The position numbers and the translations under genes are program-made. DNA of 64,000 nucleotides from Stenotrophomonas sp. 169 (GTDB taxonomy: Bacteria > Pseudomonadota > Gammaproteobacteria > Xanthomonadales > Xanthomonadaceae), in NCBI RefSeq assembly GCF_014621775.1, contig NZ_CP061204.1, forward strand, positions 3,182,501-3,246,500, read 5' to 3'. Below, piece by piece: positions 9,746 through 19,334 of this stretch; the first letter of the stretch is position 1; every line of letters begins with the position of its first letter. The notes below the pieces were generated by a model. That model saw only the letters and a list, made by a program, of their open reading frames with translations, was not told the origin of the DNA and did no database searches.

Positions 9746-11108
9746 AGGCTGGCGCTCGTCCAGCAGCCGCCTGCTGGGGCTGTACTGCCTGTTGTTCATC
9801 GCATGGTCCAGCGTTCTGCTGGGCGTGATGTACTGGCGGGTGTCTGATTATCTGGACGGACTGGCCGAATCCGCCCTCCTGCAGCGTGCCCACCTGTTCC
9901 AGCGTTTTCAGGGGCAGATGCTGGACGAGGCGTTGAGTGACAGCCTGCGCTACGACATCCATGGCACCTACGCTTACGGTGTTTTCACACCACAGGGCGA
10001 GCATCTGGCCGGCCCCCTGTTGGCGCTTCCGCACGGCATCGAGGCCAACCAGCCATCACGCGAGGTGCCGGGCTGGCTGCTGGCCGATGGCCTGCGCACC
10101 GACGCCGGTCGCGCACTGGCCGTCACCACGCAGGACGATCGGGTGCTGGCGCTGGTGCGGCAGAGTGGCAAGCTGACTGCGGTGAACAGCATCATCCTCG
10201 ACGCGCTCTGGTGGGGCGTATCGCTCACCGTCATACCGGGCCTGGCCGGCTGGCATTTCCTCCGGCGGAGACCGTTGAAGCGTATCCAGCAGATAGAGGG
10301 CGCCACCAACCGGATCATGGCCGGCGACCTTGCACAACGACTGCCGGTGTCGGATCGACGCGATGAGATTGATCGCCTGTCCAGCATCGTCAATGCCATG
10401 CTCGAACGCATCGAGCAGTTGATGACCGAAGTCAAAGGCGTCTGTGACAGCATCGCGCATGACCTGCGCACTCCGCTGACACGGCTGCGCGCCCACCTGT
10501 ACCGCACGCGGGTGGACATGGGCGACGACAATCCGCAGACGGAGCAGATCGACAAGGCATTGGCGGAAACCGATCTGCTGATGGCCCGCTTCAGTGCGTT
10601 GCTGCGCGTGTCCGAACTGGAAAGCGGACAGCGTCGCTCAGCGTTCGAAGAAATGGACGTGCGGGGGTTGCTGGAAGAACTGCATGCGTTTTACCTGCCG
10701 CTGGCGGATGAGAAACAGCAGGCCTTGGTGCTGGAGATCGAGCAGGGTGTCGGCAGCCTGCGCGGCGACCGCGAACTGCTGTTCGAAGCCTTGGCCAACC
10801 TGATGTCCAATGCCATCCGGTTCACGCCCGAGAACGGCCGCGTCGTGCTGCGCGCGGTAGATGACAACGGGGCACCGCGCATCGACATCCTAGATACCGG
10901 GCCCGGTATCGCGCGAGAAGACCGGGAGCTGGTGTTCCAGCGCTTCTATCGCGGCCAGGATCCGGCAGGGCGTGCGGAGGGGTTTGGCTTGGGCCTGTCC
11001 ATCGTGGCCGCCATCGCCGGACTGCATGGCTTCCGACTGCGTGCCGGTCGCGCAGCCGGAGGGGGTGCTTGGCTCAGTCTTCGCTGCGCACCCGAAGCGC
11101 TGGCCTGA
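9723..11108 (+). CDS. Sensor histidine kinase
   Basis: 461 aa. TM1 near residues 17-38, a periplasmic sensor loop of about 110 residues, TM2 near 160-180, then HAMP. The H box SIAHDLRTPLTRL carries His246; the ATP-binding domain shows N box ANLMSNAIRFTPEN, G1 DTGPGIA and G2 FGLGLSIVAAI. A classical orthodox kinase for the overlapping response regulator. The periplasmic loop does not match a named sensor domain that I recognise. The gene pair is transcribed away from the RND pump it likely regulates. Confidence 0.93.
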   Translation: MSSTRLTEGWRSSSSRLLGLYCLLFIAWSSVLLGVMYWRVSDYLDGLAESALLQRAHLFQRFQGQMLDEALSDSLRYDIHGTYAYGVFTPQGEHLAGPLLALPHGIEANQPSREVPGWLLADGLRTDAGRALAVTTQDDRVLALVRQSGKLTAVNSIILDALWWGVSLTVIPGLAGWHFLRRRPLKRIQQIEGATNRIMAGDLAQRLPVSDRRDEIDRLSSIVNAMLERIEQLMTEVKGVCDSIAHDLRTPLTRLRAHLYRTRVDMGDDNPQTEQIDKALAETDLLMARFSALLRVSELESGQRRSAFEEMDVRGLLEELHAFYLPLADEKQQALVLEIEQGVGSLRGDRELLFEALANLMSNAIRFTPENGRVVLRAVDDNGAPRIDILDTGPGIAREDRELVFQRFYRGQDPAGRAEGFGLGLSIVAAIAGLHGFRLRAGRAAGGGAWLSLRCAPEALA

Positions 11109-11165
11109 CGGGTGTGGGGCGCACAGGCGGTCAATCCGACTGACCCTGTTCAACGCGCCGATACT

Positions 11166-11184
11166 GCGAATCATTTGTATTCAC
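11166..11184. promoter_or_regulatory. Candidate Fur box
   Basis: GCGAATCATTTGTATTCAC is a 19-bp imperfect dyad (GAAT...ATTC arms) read as hexamers GCGAAT-CATTTG-TATTCA, close to the Fur pattern GATAAT-GATAAT-CATTAT. It lies 85 bp before the PepSY membrane protein. Match is by eye only; an iron-regulated PepSY-TM gene would make sense because such proteins often accompany siderophore uptake. Confidence 0.45.
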
Positions 11185-11268
11185 ATATCCGCATCTGGAT
11201 AATCCGACGTTTCGCCGCGTCCCTGTCGCTGCGCCACCTCCAGCCATCGCCCGAGGCTTTCTGCTTCC

Positions 11269-12408
11269 ATGCAACGTTCCGCCATCAAAGCCTGGTTCGT
11301 CGTCCATAAATGGACAAGCCTGGTCTGCACGCTGTTCCTGCTGCTGCTCTGCCTGACCGGCCTGCCCCTCATCTTCGGCCATGAGATCGGGCACCTCACC
11401 GGCGCTGACCCCGAGATTCCCGCGGCCCCTGCCGATGCACGGATCCGCAACCTGGATGCGCAGGTTCAGACCGCCCTGCAGCACTTTCCCGGCAACGTGC
11501 CCCTGTTCGTCGGCTGGGACCCCGATGCACCGCTGATGTACGTCAATACCGGTGCGCGCAGCGACACGCCCGCGCCGCAGATGCAGACCGTGCTGCTGAA
11601 CACCGTCAGCGGCGAACAGGTCCCCGCACCGCAGTTCAACGAAGGCGTGATGTACTTCCTGTACCGCCTGCACACGGACCTGTTCCTTGGGCTGCCGGGG
11701 TTGTTGTTCATGGGCGCGATGGGGCTGCTGTTCGTCGTCGCCATCGTGTCCGGGCTGGTGCTCTACGGCCCCTTCATGCGCAAGCAGCGCTTCGGCACGC
11801 TGCGCACGGGCCGCAGCCGCCGTCTTGCCTGGCTCGACCTGCACAACGTGATCGGCATCGTCACCCTCGGCTGGGCGCTGGTCGTCGGCCTTACCGGTGC
11901 CATCAACACGCTGGCCAAGCCCTTGGAGCAGGCCTGGCAGACGCAGCAACTGGGCGAGTTCGCTGCACGCTACGCCGGCCAGCCCAAGCCGACGCAGCTC
12001 GCGTCGCTGCAGGCCGCAGTAGACACCGCGCGCGCAGCCGAGCCGGACATGCGCCCGGCGTTCGTCAGCTTCCCCGGTACCGGCTACAGCGGTGACCACC
12101 ACTATGGCGTGTTCATGCAGGGCGATTCACCGGTGACCGAGCGGTTGTATCGGCCCGTATTGATCGACGCGCAGACCGGCGCCCTGACGGCACAGCCGCA
12201 GTTGCCCACCTACATGACCGTGCTGCTGCTGAGCCAGCCGCTGCACTTCGGCGACTACGGCAAGCTGCCGCTGAAGATCCTGTGGGCGCTGATGGACCTG
12301 CTGACCATCGCCGTGCTGATCAGCGGCCTGTACCTCTGGTTCAAGCGCGGAAGCACTGCCACGCGCGTAGCGGAGATCGAGCGTGCGCAGACCCAGGAGG
12401 TTGCATGA
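11269..12408 (+). CDS. PepSY-associated transmembrane protein (PiuB/iron-uptake type)
   Basis: 379 aa. It opens with the family signature KAWFVVHKWTSLVCTLFLLLLCLTGLPLIF (TM1, split here by description), then a periplasmic PepSY-like region, TM2-TM3 around residues 140-165 and 195-215 (DLHNVIGIVTLGWALVVGLTGAIN), a second periplasmic region and a last helix near 335-360. PepSY_TM proteins include inner-membrane siderophore-iron reductases and PiuB; conserved His residues next to helices suit metal or haem binding. A Fur-box-like site lies upstream. The stop overlaps the ATG of a 54-aa membrane protein (ATGA), a common arrangement for this family. Confidence 0.85.
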   Translation: MQRSAIKAWFVVHKWTSLVCTLFLLLLCLTGLPLIFGHEIGHLTGADPEIPAAPADARIRNLDAQVQTALQHFPGNVPLFVGWDPDAPLMYVNTGARSDTPAPQMQTVLLNTVSGEQVPAPQFNEGVMYFLYRLHTDLFLGLPGLLFMGAMGLLFVVAIVSGLVLYGPFMRKQRFGTLRTGRSRRLAWLDLHNVIGIVTLGWALVVGLTGAINTLAKPLEQAWQTQQLGEFAARYAGQPKPTQLASLQAAVDTARAAEPDMRPAFVSFPGTGYSGDHHYGVFMQGDSPVTERLYRPVLIDAQTGALTAQPQLPTYMTVLLLSQPLHFGDYGKLPLKILWALMDLLTIAVLISGLYLWFKRGSTATRVAEIERAQTQEVA

Positions 12409-12569
12409 AGAGTCCTTTCATCGCACCTGCATGGATCACGCTGGCCAGCCTCATCGGGCTGGTCAGCGCGCTGCTCGGCGACGGCCTGTTCGACCTTGTG
12501 TCCTGGGTCATCTTCAGTGGCCTGATCGCGTTGTTCGTGCGGGCCTGGATCAAACGCGACCGTCGCTGA
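12405..12569 (+). CDS. Small membrane protein coupled to PepSY gene
   Basis: 54 aa starting at the ATG that overlaps the PepSY gene stop by 4 bp. The sequence is nearly all hydrophobic (APAWITLASLIGLVSALLG, then FDLVSWVIFSGLIALFVRAW) with a basic end IKRDRR: two probable transmembrane helices. Small two-helix proteins of this kind regularly follow PepSY_TM genes. Tight coupling argues it works with or stabilises the PepSY protein; function unknown. Confidence 0.75.
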   Translation: MKSPFIAPAWITLASLIGLVSALLGDGLFDLVSWVIFSGLIALFVRAWIKRDRR

Positions 12570-12670
12570 TCGGCGTGCGCGGTCGGCGATCGGCCTTCGT
12601 CGATTGCCGGCTCTGGATGGCGCATGCCACGTCGACACCTCCTGCATCCCAGCGTCGGTACCCTCGCCAG

Positions 12671-13486
12671 ATGCGGCTCACCACCTCCCCTCGTTTCCTC
12701 AACACCGTGCTGCTTGGCGGCGGCACCTCGCAGAAGCTCGCCGCCGCAGCGTCCGCCGGGTTCGATCAGGTTGAAATATGGCGCCAGGATGTAGAGCCGA
12801 CGTCGGCCGCTGCGGTGCGTTCCGCGCTGCAGGACACCGGGATGGGACTTACCGACGTCCAGGTGCTCCTCGATTTTGACGGTGCACCCGACCCGCATCG
12901 CCGTGATAAACGCCACGAGGCCATCAGCCTGTTGGATCTGGCGGCTGCATTGGGGGCCCGGACGGTGCTGGTGCCCGCCTCCACCGACACGCGCTGCATC
13001 GGCGATCGCGTCGGGCCGGATCTGCGCTGGCTGTGCGCGGAAGCGGCATCACGAGGACTGCGCATCGCATATGAGGGGATGGCGTGGAGTGTGCTCAACT
13101 CCACGCTTCCCGCCGTCTGGCGCCAGGTACAGGCGGTGGACGCTGACAATCTCGACATCGTCATCGACGCGTTCCATCTGTTTGCCGCAGGCCGCAGCGT
13201 CGACGACCTGCACGGCATTCCGGCGCACCGCATCGCGCTAGTGCAACTGAGTGACGTGCAGCAGCAGCCCCTGCCCGGCCACATGATCGACACCGCCCGC
13301 CATGCGCGTTGCCTGCCGGGTGAAGGCATCTGGCCACTTCCCGAACTGCTGGATGCGCTGCAGGACATGGGCTATTCCGGCCCGGTGGGCCTGGAAGTAT
13401 TCAGCGATGCGTTGAAGGCAGAGGATGTCTGCACGTTGGCACAGCGCGCGATGGATGCACTCGACCGGGTGTTGTCCCGGCGTTGA
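12671..13486 (+). CDS. Sugar phosphate isomerase/epimerase-like TIM-barrel protein
   Basis: 271 aa from the ATG at 12671; the longer upstream frame overlaps the preceding gene out of frame. AP-endonuclease-2/xylose-isomerase-like barrel: GFDQVEIWRQD, MGLTDVQVLLDF, LGARTVLVPAS, RIAYEGMAWS, NLDIVIDAFHLF, RIALVQLSDVQ, GLEVFSDAL. These strand ends supply the Glu, Asp/His, Asp and Glu metal ligands typical of the family. Related proteins include hydroxypyruvate isomerase, inosose dehydratase and 4-hydroxyphenylpyruvate-domain partners; the substrate cannot be named from sequence. It converges with the methyltransferase, stops only 4 bp apart. Confidence 0.8.
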   Translation: MRLTTSPRFLNTVLLGGGTSQKLAAAASAGFDQVEIWRQDVEPTSAAAVRSALQDTGMGLTDVQVLLDFDGAPDPHRRDKRHEAISLLDLAAALGARTVLVPASTDTRCIGDRVGPDLRWLCAEAASRGLRIAYEGMAWSVLNSTLPAVWRQVQAVDADNLDIVIDAFHLFAAGRSVDDLHGIPAHRIALVQLSDVQQQPLPGHMIDTARHARCLPGEGIWPLPELLDALQDMGYSGPVGLEVFSDALKAEDVCTLAQRAMDALDRVLSRR

Positions 13487-13490
13487 TGCG

Positions 13491-14225
13491 TCAACGTTCG
13501 CACACCAGGTTCACCGACATGCAGTTGTGCACGTAGCCCTCCCAATAGCCGGCAGGACGGCCGCGGATATCCGCTTCCAACAGATGCGGTTCATGCCAGC
13601 TGACAGCACGGAACCCCGCTGACCGGATCGCATGCTCATAGTGTTCTCTCGCCCACCGGTAGTTGGTGATCCGCGCCGGGGGCGAGCCAGGGAACTCGAA
13701 CACCAGCCGTGCACCCTCCCGCCACGGCACCTCCTCGATCGCCTTCACCCCATAAGCAGAATAGTTGCCAAGCGCCATCCGGAATTCCGGATTGAGCGTC
13801 TGCACCACCAGCCTGCCGCCACGCTTCACGTGCGGGATCACCGATTCGAACATCTGCTGCAGCGCGTGCAGCGACTGCGCGTAGTTGAACAGATAGGCCG
13901 CCAGCACGATGTCGTGCTCCGCCGTTGCGGGCATTGCGGTCACATCATTCACCTCGAAGGTCATGTCGTCACCGCGGTCCGCGGAAAGCGCGCGGGCGTA
14001 GTCGATCATGCCTTGTGATAGATCTACCCCGTGCGCGCGGCCGGCACCGTGGCGAAGAAACTCGCGTCCGTAATAGCCGGACCCACAGGCGAGATCCAGC
14101 ACCGACCTGCCCTCGATCTCGCCCGCCAACTGCAGCATGGTGCGCATCTCGATGGGACGGGTGGGCGAGGAGCTGGCGTAGGCCACGTACTGATCCACCA
14201 TGTTGTCGTAGTGCGCGGTCATCAC
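13491..14225 (-). CDS. Class I SAM-dependent methyltransferase
   Basis: 244 aa. Motif I is VLDLACGSGYYGREF near residue 43, the acidic end of strand 2 GVDLS, and motif II DIVLAAYLFNYAQS; post-motif PHVKRGGRLVVQTLN. The N-terminus (ahead of motif I) has the YDNMVDQYV pattern of small-molecule methyltransferases of the ubiquinone/toxin type. No neighbour defines the acceptor. A second ATG three bases downstream is an equally possible start. Confidence 0.85.
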   Translation of the reverse strand: MMTAHYDNMVDQYVAYASSSPTRPIEMRTMLQLAGEIEGRSVLDLACGSGYYGREFLRHGAGRAHGVDLSQGMIDYARALSADRGDDMTFEVNDVTAMPATAEHDIVLAAYLFNYAQSLHALQQMFESVIPHVKRGGRLVVQTLNPEFRMALGNYSAYGVKAIEEVPWREGARLVFEFPGSPPARITNYRWAREHYEHAIRSAGFRAVSWHEPHLLEADIRGRPAGYWEGYVHNCMSVNLVCER

Positions 14226-14317
14226 ATCATCCTTTGAGTGTCCGGAACGTGTGATCAGACGCTAGCGACGAAGCATTCGCCCTTGAAGAGTCATATGCGT
14301 CGCCCGCGCGCTGGATG

Positions 14318-15214
14318 TCAGCCGTTGGCCACCATGCGACCGTCTGCCGCGTGCAGGAAGGCCTGCAGCGCCGGCGCATCGTTCAGCACAGTGGTGCAGA
14401 AGCACAGATCGAACGTGGTCACCGGCGCCGACAAGGGAACATAGGCGATCTCGGCGGCGCGGAAGCCCATCATGCTGGCCGGGATGATCGCAATCCCGGT
14501 TTCCACTGCCACCAGCGAAAGTACGGCGTGCATGCCGTGCGCCTCCTGCACGACATTGGGTATGAAGCCTGCAGCACTGCACTGCTGCATCACGTGCGCG
14601 TGGAAACCCTCCCCTTCGGCCGCCGGCCAGCCGACAAACTCCTCACTGGCAAGGTCGGCCACCTGCAATGAGGCGCGGGTGGCGAGTGGATGATCGCGGG
14701 GCAGTGCGATCGCCAACGTGTCGCTGTCGAACGCGTGCAGCCGCAGATCTGCGGAAGAGGGAAGCGGCGGGATAAGGATGCCGACATCGATCTGTCCTTG
14801 GCGCAGCATCGTCTGTTGCTGGAATGAGGTCGCCTCGCGCAGCTCCAGGCGCACGCCCGGATGGCTTCGCCGGAAGCATCGGATCCGCTGCGGCAGGCTG
14901 CCGTACAGCGCACTGCCGACATACGCCACGCGCACCACGCCGGTGCGCCCCGCTGCCGCTTCGCGGGTCGCAGCGAGAGCATGGTCGGCCTGCTGCAAGG
15001 TGCGTCGTGCTTCGACGAGCAGCACTTTCCCGGCAGCCGTAAGCCCAAGTGTCCTGTGTCCGCGCAACACCAGCATGGCACCCAAGTGCTCTTCGAGGCG
15101 GCGGACCGCGGCGGTGAGGGGTGGCTGGGACATGTGCAGGCGCGCCGCGGCACGATGGAAGTGCAGCTCTTCTGCCACGGCCACGAACTGGCGCAGCAGA
15201 CGGAGATCGATCAT
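14318..15214 (-). CDS. LysR-family transcriptional regulator
   Basis: 298 aa. N-terminal winged helix-turn-helix (LRQFVAVAEELHFHRAAARLHMSQPPLTAAVRRLEEHLG) and a periplasmic-binding-protein-like effector domain from about residue 90. It lies 43 bp downstream of the SDR gene on the same strand, so the two are probably co-transcribed, unlike the divergent layout of the other LysR genes here. Likely controls the SDR or its pathway (inference). Confidence 0.92.
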   Translation of the reverse strand: MIDLRLLRQFVAVAEELHFHRAAARLHMSQPPLTAAVRRLEEHLGAMLVLRGHRTLGLTAAGKVLLVEARRTLQQADHALAATREAAAGRTGVVRVAYVGSALYGSLPQRIRCFRRSHPGVRLELREATSFQQQTMLRQGQIDVGILIPPLPSSADLRLHAFDSDTLAIALPRDHPLATRASLQVADLASEEFVGWPAAEGEGFHAHVMQQCSAAGFIPNVVQEAHGMHAVLSLVAVETGIAIIPASMMGFRAAEIAYVPLSAPVTTFDLCFCTTVLNDAPALQAFLHAADGRMVANG

Positions 15215-15257
15215 GGCGGTCGCCTTGCAGACAAGGCACTCAGGGTAGCAGCAGCGC

Positions 15258-16145
15258 TCAGCCGGAATGCGTCGAGCGCGACTCGGTGTTGGTCAACGCG
15301 ATGCGTGACCACGCGGCATTGAATCCTTCAACCGTGTCGACCGCGACCGCCTTCAGATCGCGCGGATAATCCACGCCGGCCGCTTCGCCTGCGCGCGTGG
15401 CATGGAACTGCCCGTTGCTTGCACGCAGGATCCAGCCGCCTTCCGTGCAACGGGTGGACACCAGCCACGCAACGCCCGTTGCCACCGCATCGGGATGCAG
15501 CTCATCAGGCTCGCCCTGGTGCCCCCACATGCGTGTCTTCGCTACCGGCGATATCGCGTTGACCACGATGTTGTCCGCACCCCCTTCGGCGGCCAGCACG
15601 TTGACCAGTCCGACAGCGGCCATCTTTGCCATCGCATAGCTGATCAGCCCCTGCTGCACATGCTGCGGATACAACGCCCGATCAGAGGTCGTCACCACGA
15701 TGCGCCCTCCTCCATTGGCGCGCATGCTTGGCCATGCCGCCTGAGCCAACCACAGCGGCGCCTTGGCCGCGATAAGCAGCGTGTGCTCCAGCTGCGCTTC
15801 GTCTACGTCCTGCACCGGCTGGTAGGCCACCCAGCCCGCGTTGTGGATCAGGAAGTCCAGGCGCCCGTGCTGCTGCAGCACGTCGTCGACCAGTGCGTGG
15901 CACTGCGCGCGCGTGTTGATGGGCAGGCAGTGACTGCTGACCGTGCGACCTTGCGCCTGCAACTGCTCCGCTGCGCGGGAGATGCGGGTCGCATCGAGGC
16001 CTCTGCCATCGGTATCGGCACCTACATCGTGCATCGCGACCGTTGCGCCACGACCCGCCAGCAAACGCGCGTAAGCGAGCCCAAGGCCGCCTGCGGCGCC
16101 GGTGATGAGGCCAACCTGGCCTTGGAAAGAAACAGGGGTATGCAT
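15258..16145 (-). CDS. Short-chain dehydrogenase/reductase (SDR)
   Basis: 295 aa from the ATG at 16145 (MHTPVSFQGQVG); a longer frame runs to 16220 but adds non-family sequence. Rossmann motif TGAAGGLG near residue 16, NAG in FLIHNAGW, catalytic Ser/Thr strand VVTTSD and active-site YAMAK (Tyr-x-x-x-Lys). The C-terminal 50 residues (NGQFHATRAGEAAG) exceed a minimal classical SDR and resemble 3-hydroxyacyl-CoA dehydrogenase-type members of peroxisomal MFE-2 kind. NAD(P) oxidoreductase, substrate unknown; followed by a LysR gene. Confidence 0.87.
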   Translation of the reverse strand: MHTPVSFQGQVGLITGAAGGLGLAYARLLAGRGATVAMHDVGADTDGRGLDATRISRAAEQLQAQGRTVSSHCLPINTRAQCHALVDDVLQQHGRLDFLIHNAGWVAYQPVQDVDEAQLEHTLLIAAKAPLWLAQAAWPSMRANGGGRIVVTTSDRALYPQHVQQGLISYAMAKMAAVGLVNVLAAEGGADNIVVNAISPVAKTRMWGHQGEPDELHPDAVATGVAWLVSTRCTEGGWILRASNGQFHATRAGEAAGVDYPRDLKAVAVDTVEGFNAAWSRIALTNTESRSTHSG

Positions 16146-16231
16146 GCGTCCAGCCTGAACGACCGGATGAACAACGGCCAATACCGTTGTCTGCCAGCAG
16201 TGATACCCAACACGTATCAACGCTGCCCGCG

Positions 16232-17998
16232 CTAGCGGGACAATGCCTCGGTGCGGAACGCGGCCACGGTGCCCAGCAGCTGCGTTGCCTGTTCTTCCAT
16301 GCTGCGCGCGGCCGCGGATGCCTCCTCGACCAGGGCCGCGTTCTGCTGGGTTCCCTCGTCGATGTGATCCACCGCCTGGTTGATCTGCACGATGCTTTCG
16401 CTCTGGTGTTGAGCGGCCGCGCTGATGCCGCGGATCAGATCGTTGACCCGCCGCACGCTCTGGACGATGTCGTCCATCGTGCGCTCTGCCCCCTGCGCCA
16501 GCGTGCTGCCGGCGCCGACCTTGCCGACCGAATCGCTGATGATCTGTTTGATCTCGCTGGCGGCGGTAGCCGACCGCTGCGACAACGACCGGATCTCCGA
16601 TGCAACCACGGCGAATCCACGCCCGTGCTCGCCAGCACGCGCCGCTTCTACTGCAGCATTCAATGCCAGGATATTGGTCTGGAACGCGATGCCGTCGATC
16701 ACGCCGATGATGTCGCCGATGCGATGCGAAGACGCCGCGATCAGCGACATGGTCGAGACCACGTCATGCACAGCTTGACCGCCCTGTTCGGCCACCCGCA
16801 CCGTCGCGCCGGCCAACTCGCTGGCCTGCTGTGCGCTGTCTGCGGTCTGCCGCACGGCCGCGGTCAGGCCCTGCATCGATACGGCGGTTTCCTCCAGCGA
16901 CGCTGCCTGCTGCTCGGTTCGCCGTGCCAGGTCATCGTTGCCTTCCGCGATCTCGCCTGCGCCCATCGCGACCGCATCCGCGGACGCCTTGATCCGCCCG
17001 ATCATGCCGGCTATCGACTCCACCAGCAGGTTGATCCCTTGGCAAAGCTCGCCGATCGCGCCGCGCTTGCCGTTGAGGTCGATGCGGCGACTCAGGTCAC
17101 CGCCCTGCGCGGCAGCGACCACGTCCCGCGTCTGGTCCACCGCCTGCTGCAGTGCCTGTGACTCCATCACCTGCGCCGTGATATCGCTTGCGTACTTGAC
17201 CACCTTGAACGGCCGCCCATCCATGTCATGGATCGGGTTGTACGAGGCCTGGATCCACACCTCACGGCCGCCCTTGCCAAACCGACGATAGCGTCCCGCA
17301 TCGTATTCGCCGCGCCCGAGTTTCTCCCAGAACTGGCGGTATTCGGCACTCTGGGCATAAACGGGGTCGGCGAACATGGAATGATGTTTGCCGCGTATCT
17401 CATCGAGCGAGTAGCCCGTGGTCTCCAGGAAGTTCTCGTTGGCGGTCTCGATACGCCCGTCCAGGCTGAACTCGATGACCGCCTGCGATTTGTTGATCGC
17501 GGCAAGCTGGCCCGCGACATCTGCGGCACGTTGCCGTTCTTCCGTGATGTCAGTGGCGAACTTCACCACTTTGCAGGGCGCGCCCTTGCTGTCGAAGACC
17601 GGGTTGTAGGACGCCTGGATCCATATTTCACGCCCGCCTTTGCCCACCCGCCTGTACTGACCCGTATCGACGTCGCCACGGCCCAGCTTCTCCCAGAAGG
17701 CTTTGTACGCTGCACTGCGCGCCTGCTCCGGCTCCATGAACATGGAATGGTGCCGGCCCTGGATCTCTTCCATCGTGTAGCCGAGGGTCGCCAGCACGTT
17801 GGCGTTGGCTTTCAGCACGGTGCCATCCAACCCGAACTCGATGACCGCCTGTACCCGGTGCAGTGCATCGACCTGCGCCTGCAGGTCCTGGTCCCTGCGC
17901 GCCGCCGCGTCCGCCGCCGCGTGCCGGGTGGCGGACGGTCGAAACAGAAAGGCAGAGAGGCGTGCGGGTACCCGGGTACCGACAGATGGGCTGGGCAT
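16232..17998 (-). CDS. Soluble methyl-accepting chemotaxis protein with two PAS domains
   Basis: 588 aa from the ATG at 17998. No transmembrane segment. Two PAS-PAC units lie in tandem (about 45-155 and 165-275); both contain [19 protein letters not shown] and WIQASYNP, so one arose by duplication of the other. A short linker leads to an MCP signalling domain whose hairpin tip is [21 protein letters not shown] (residues near 440). A cytoplasmic energy or redox sensor of the Aer/BdlA architecture is expected, passing signals to CheA/CheW encoded elsewhere. PAS ligand (haem, FAD or none) cannot be read. Confidence 0.92.
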   Translation of the reverse strand: MPSPSVGTRVPARLSAFLFRPSATRHAAADAAARRDQDLQAQVDALHRVQAVIEFGLDGTVLKANANVLATLGYTMEEIQGRHHSMFMEPEQARSAAYKAFWEKLGRGDVDTGQYRRVGKGGREIWIQASYNPVFDSKGAPCKVVKFATDITEERQRAADVAGQLAAINKSQAVIEFSLDGRIETANENFLETTGYSLDEIRGKHHSMFADPVYAQSAEYRQFWEKLGRGEYDAGRYRRFGKGGREVWIQASYNPIHDMDGRPFKVVKYASDITAQVMESQALQQAVDQTRDVVAAAQGGDLSRRIDLNGKRGAIGELCQGINLLVESIAGMIGRIKASADAVAMGAGEIAEGNDDLARRTEQQAASLEETAVSMQGLTAAVRQTADSAQQASELAGATVRVAEQGGQAVHDVVSTMSLIAASSHRIGDIIGVIDGIAFQTNILALNAAVEAARAGEHGRGFAVVASEIRSLSQRSATAASEIKQIISDSVGKVGAGSTLAQGAERTMDDIVQSVRRVNDLIRGISAAAQHQSESIVQINQAVDHIDEGTQQNAALVEEASAAARSMEEQATQLLGTVAAFRTEALSR

Positions 17999-18224
17999 TG
18001 CAGGGTCCTCGGGTCCAACAGGCTGAAGGGCTGGGCCGTGCAGATACACGGCAGGGCGACGCGGTGGCGTGGGGACGAACGAAGGCCGCAGCAGGGAGAG
18101 CAGAATGCTGCGAAGTTTGTAACGGCAGTTCGCAGATTACCTTGAGGATTAACTTTGAGACCCCGGTCACGATTATCGAGATATCCGAGAAATCAGTTTC
18201 TCACTGCATGCCCTGTTCCGCCCC

Positions 18225-19211
18225 TTACGCGTTGACGTCGACCACCGTGCGGCCCTGCACGCGCCCTTGCAACACGTCCGCCGCCAGTCCGGGAACGTCC
18301 GCCAGGCCGATCATCCGGGTGGTGCGGGCAAGCTTGTGCAGGTCCAGATCCGTGGCCAGTCGCGCCCAGGCCTGCTCGCGCGCGGCGTACGGCGCATTGA
18401 CCGAGTCGATGCCAGCCAAGGTCACATTGCGCAGGATGAAGGGCAACACCGAACCTGGTAGATCCGCCCCCTGCGCCAGCCCGAACGCCGCCACGACGCC
18501 GCGATAGCGGATCTGGGCCAGCACATTGGCAAGCGTATGGCTGCCAACGGCATCAATGGCGCCGGCCCAGCGCTCCTTCGCGATGGGCGCTCCCGGCGCC
18601 GACAGCGTGGCGCGGTCGATGATCTCAGCGGCACCGAGTTCCTTCAGATACTCCGCTTCCTGCAGGCGCCCTGTCGACGCCACGACGCGATAACCGAGCC
18701 GGGACAACAGCGCGATCGCGATGGACCCGGCCCCGCCATTCGCCCCCGTCACCAGCACGTCGCCGTGGTCGGGCGTCAATCCACCGTGTTCCAGCGCCAG
18801 CACGGACAGCATCGCCGTATAGCCGGCCGTTCCGATCGCCATCGCATCCTGCGTGGAAAATGCCTCGGGGACCTTGACCAACCATTCCCCGGGTACGCGC
18901 GCTTTCTGTGAAAAACCGCCATGGTGGGTCTGGCTCAATCCCCAGCCGTTGACCAGTACGCGGTCACCCGCCGAGAAACCGGCATGGCCGGAGCTCTCCA
19001 CGATGCCCGCCAGGTCGATGCCGGGAATCAACGGGAACTTACGGATCACCGGGGACCGTCCACTCAGGGCCAGCGCATCTTTGTAATTGACCGTCGAATA
19101 CTCCACGGCAACGGTGACGTCACCGGGCATCAGGTCGTGGTCCTGTAGATCGACGATTTCAGTGTTGATGGTGTCGTTGTGTTGGCTGGCAAGCAGCGCT
19201 CTGAAACGCAT
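18225..19211 (-). CDS. acuI: MDR-family NADPH oxidoreductase, acryloyl-CoA reductase AcuI/YhdH type
   Basis: 328 aa, typical for AcuI/YhdH. GroES-like N-terminal part with STVNYKDALALSG and PGIDLAGIV; nucleotide site VLVTGANGGAGSIAIALL near residue 152 followed by VVASTGR, suited to NADPH. No zinc ligands, consistent with the quinone-oxidoreductase branch of medium-chain reductases. AcuI reduces acryloyl-CoA to propionyl-CoA and so detoxifies acrylate. The VOC gene lies 123 bp upstream on the same strand. Family call firm; the exact substrate is inferred. Confidence 0.82.
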   Translation of the reverse strand: MRFRALLASQHNDTINTEIVDLQDHDLMPGDVTVAVEYSTVNYKDALALSGRSPVIRKFPLIPGIDLAGIVESSGHAGFSAGDRVLVNGWGLSQTHHGGFSQKARVPGEWLVKVPEAFSTQDAMAIGTAGYTAMLSVLALEHGGLTPDHGDVLVTGANGGAGSIAIALLSRLGYRVVASTGRLQEAEYLKELGAAEIIDRATLSAPGAPIAKERWAGAIDAVGSHTLANVLAQIRYRGVVAAFGLAQGADLPGSVLPFILRNVTLAGIDSVNAPYAAREQAWARLATDLDLHKLARTTRMIGLADVPGLAADVLQGRVQGRTVVDVNA

Positions 19212-19334
19212 GGGGATCTCCGGAGATGTGGGACCAGACGAGAGGGCGACTGCCCGCTGGACTGAGCAGAAACGACGGGATTCGCCTGGCCGGCACGTAC
19301 AGTACGCCCACCCCAGAGCGTGCAGTGCGCGGCG

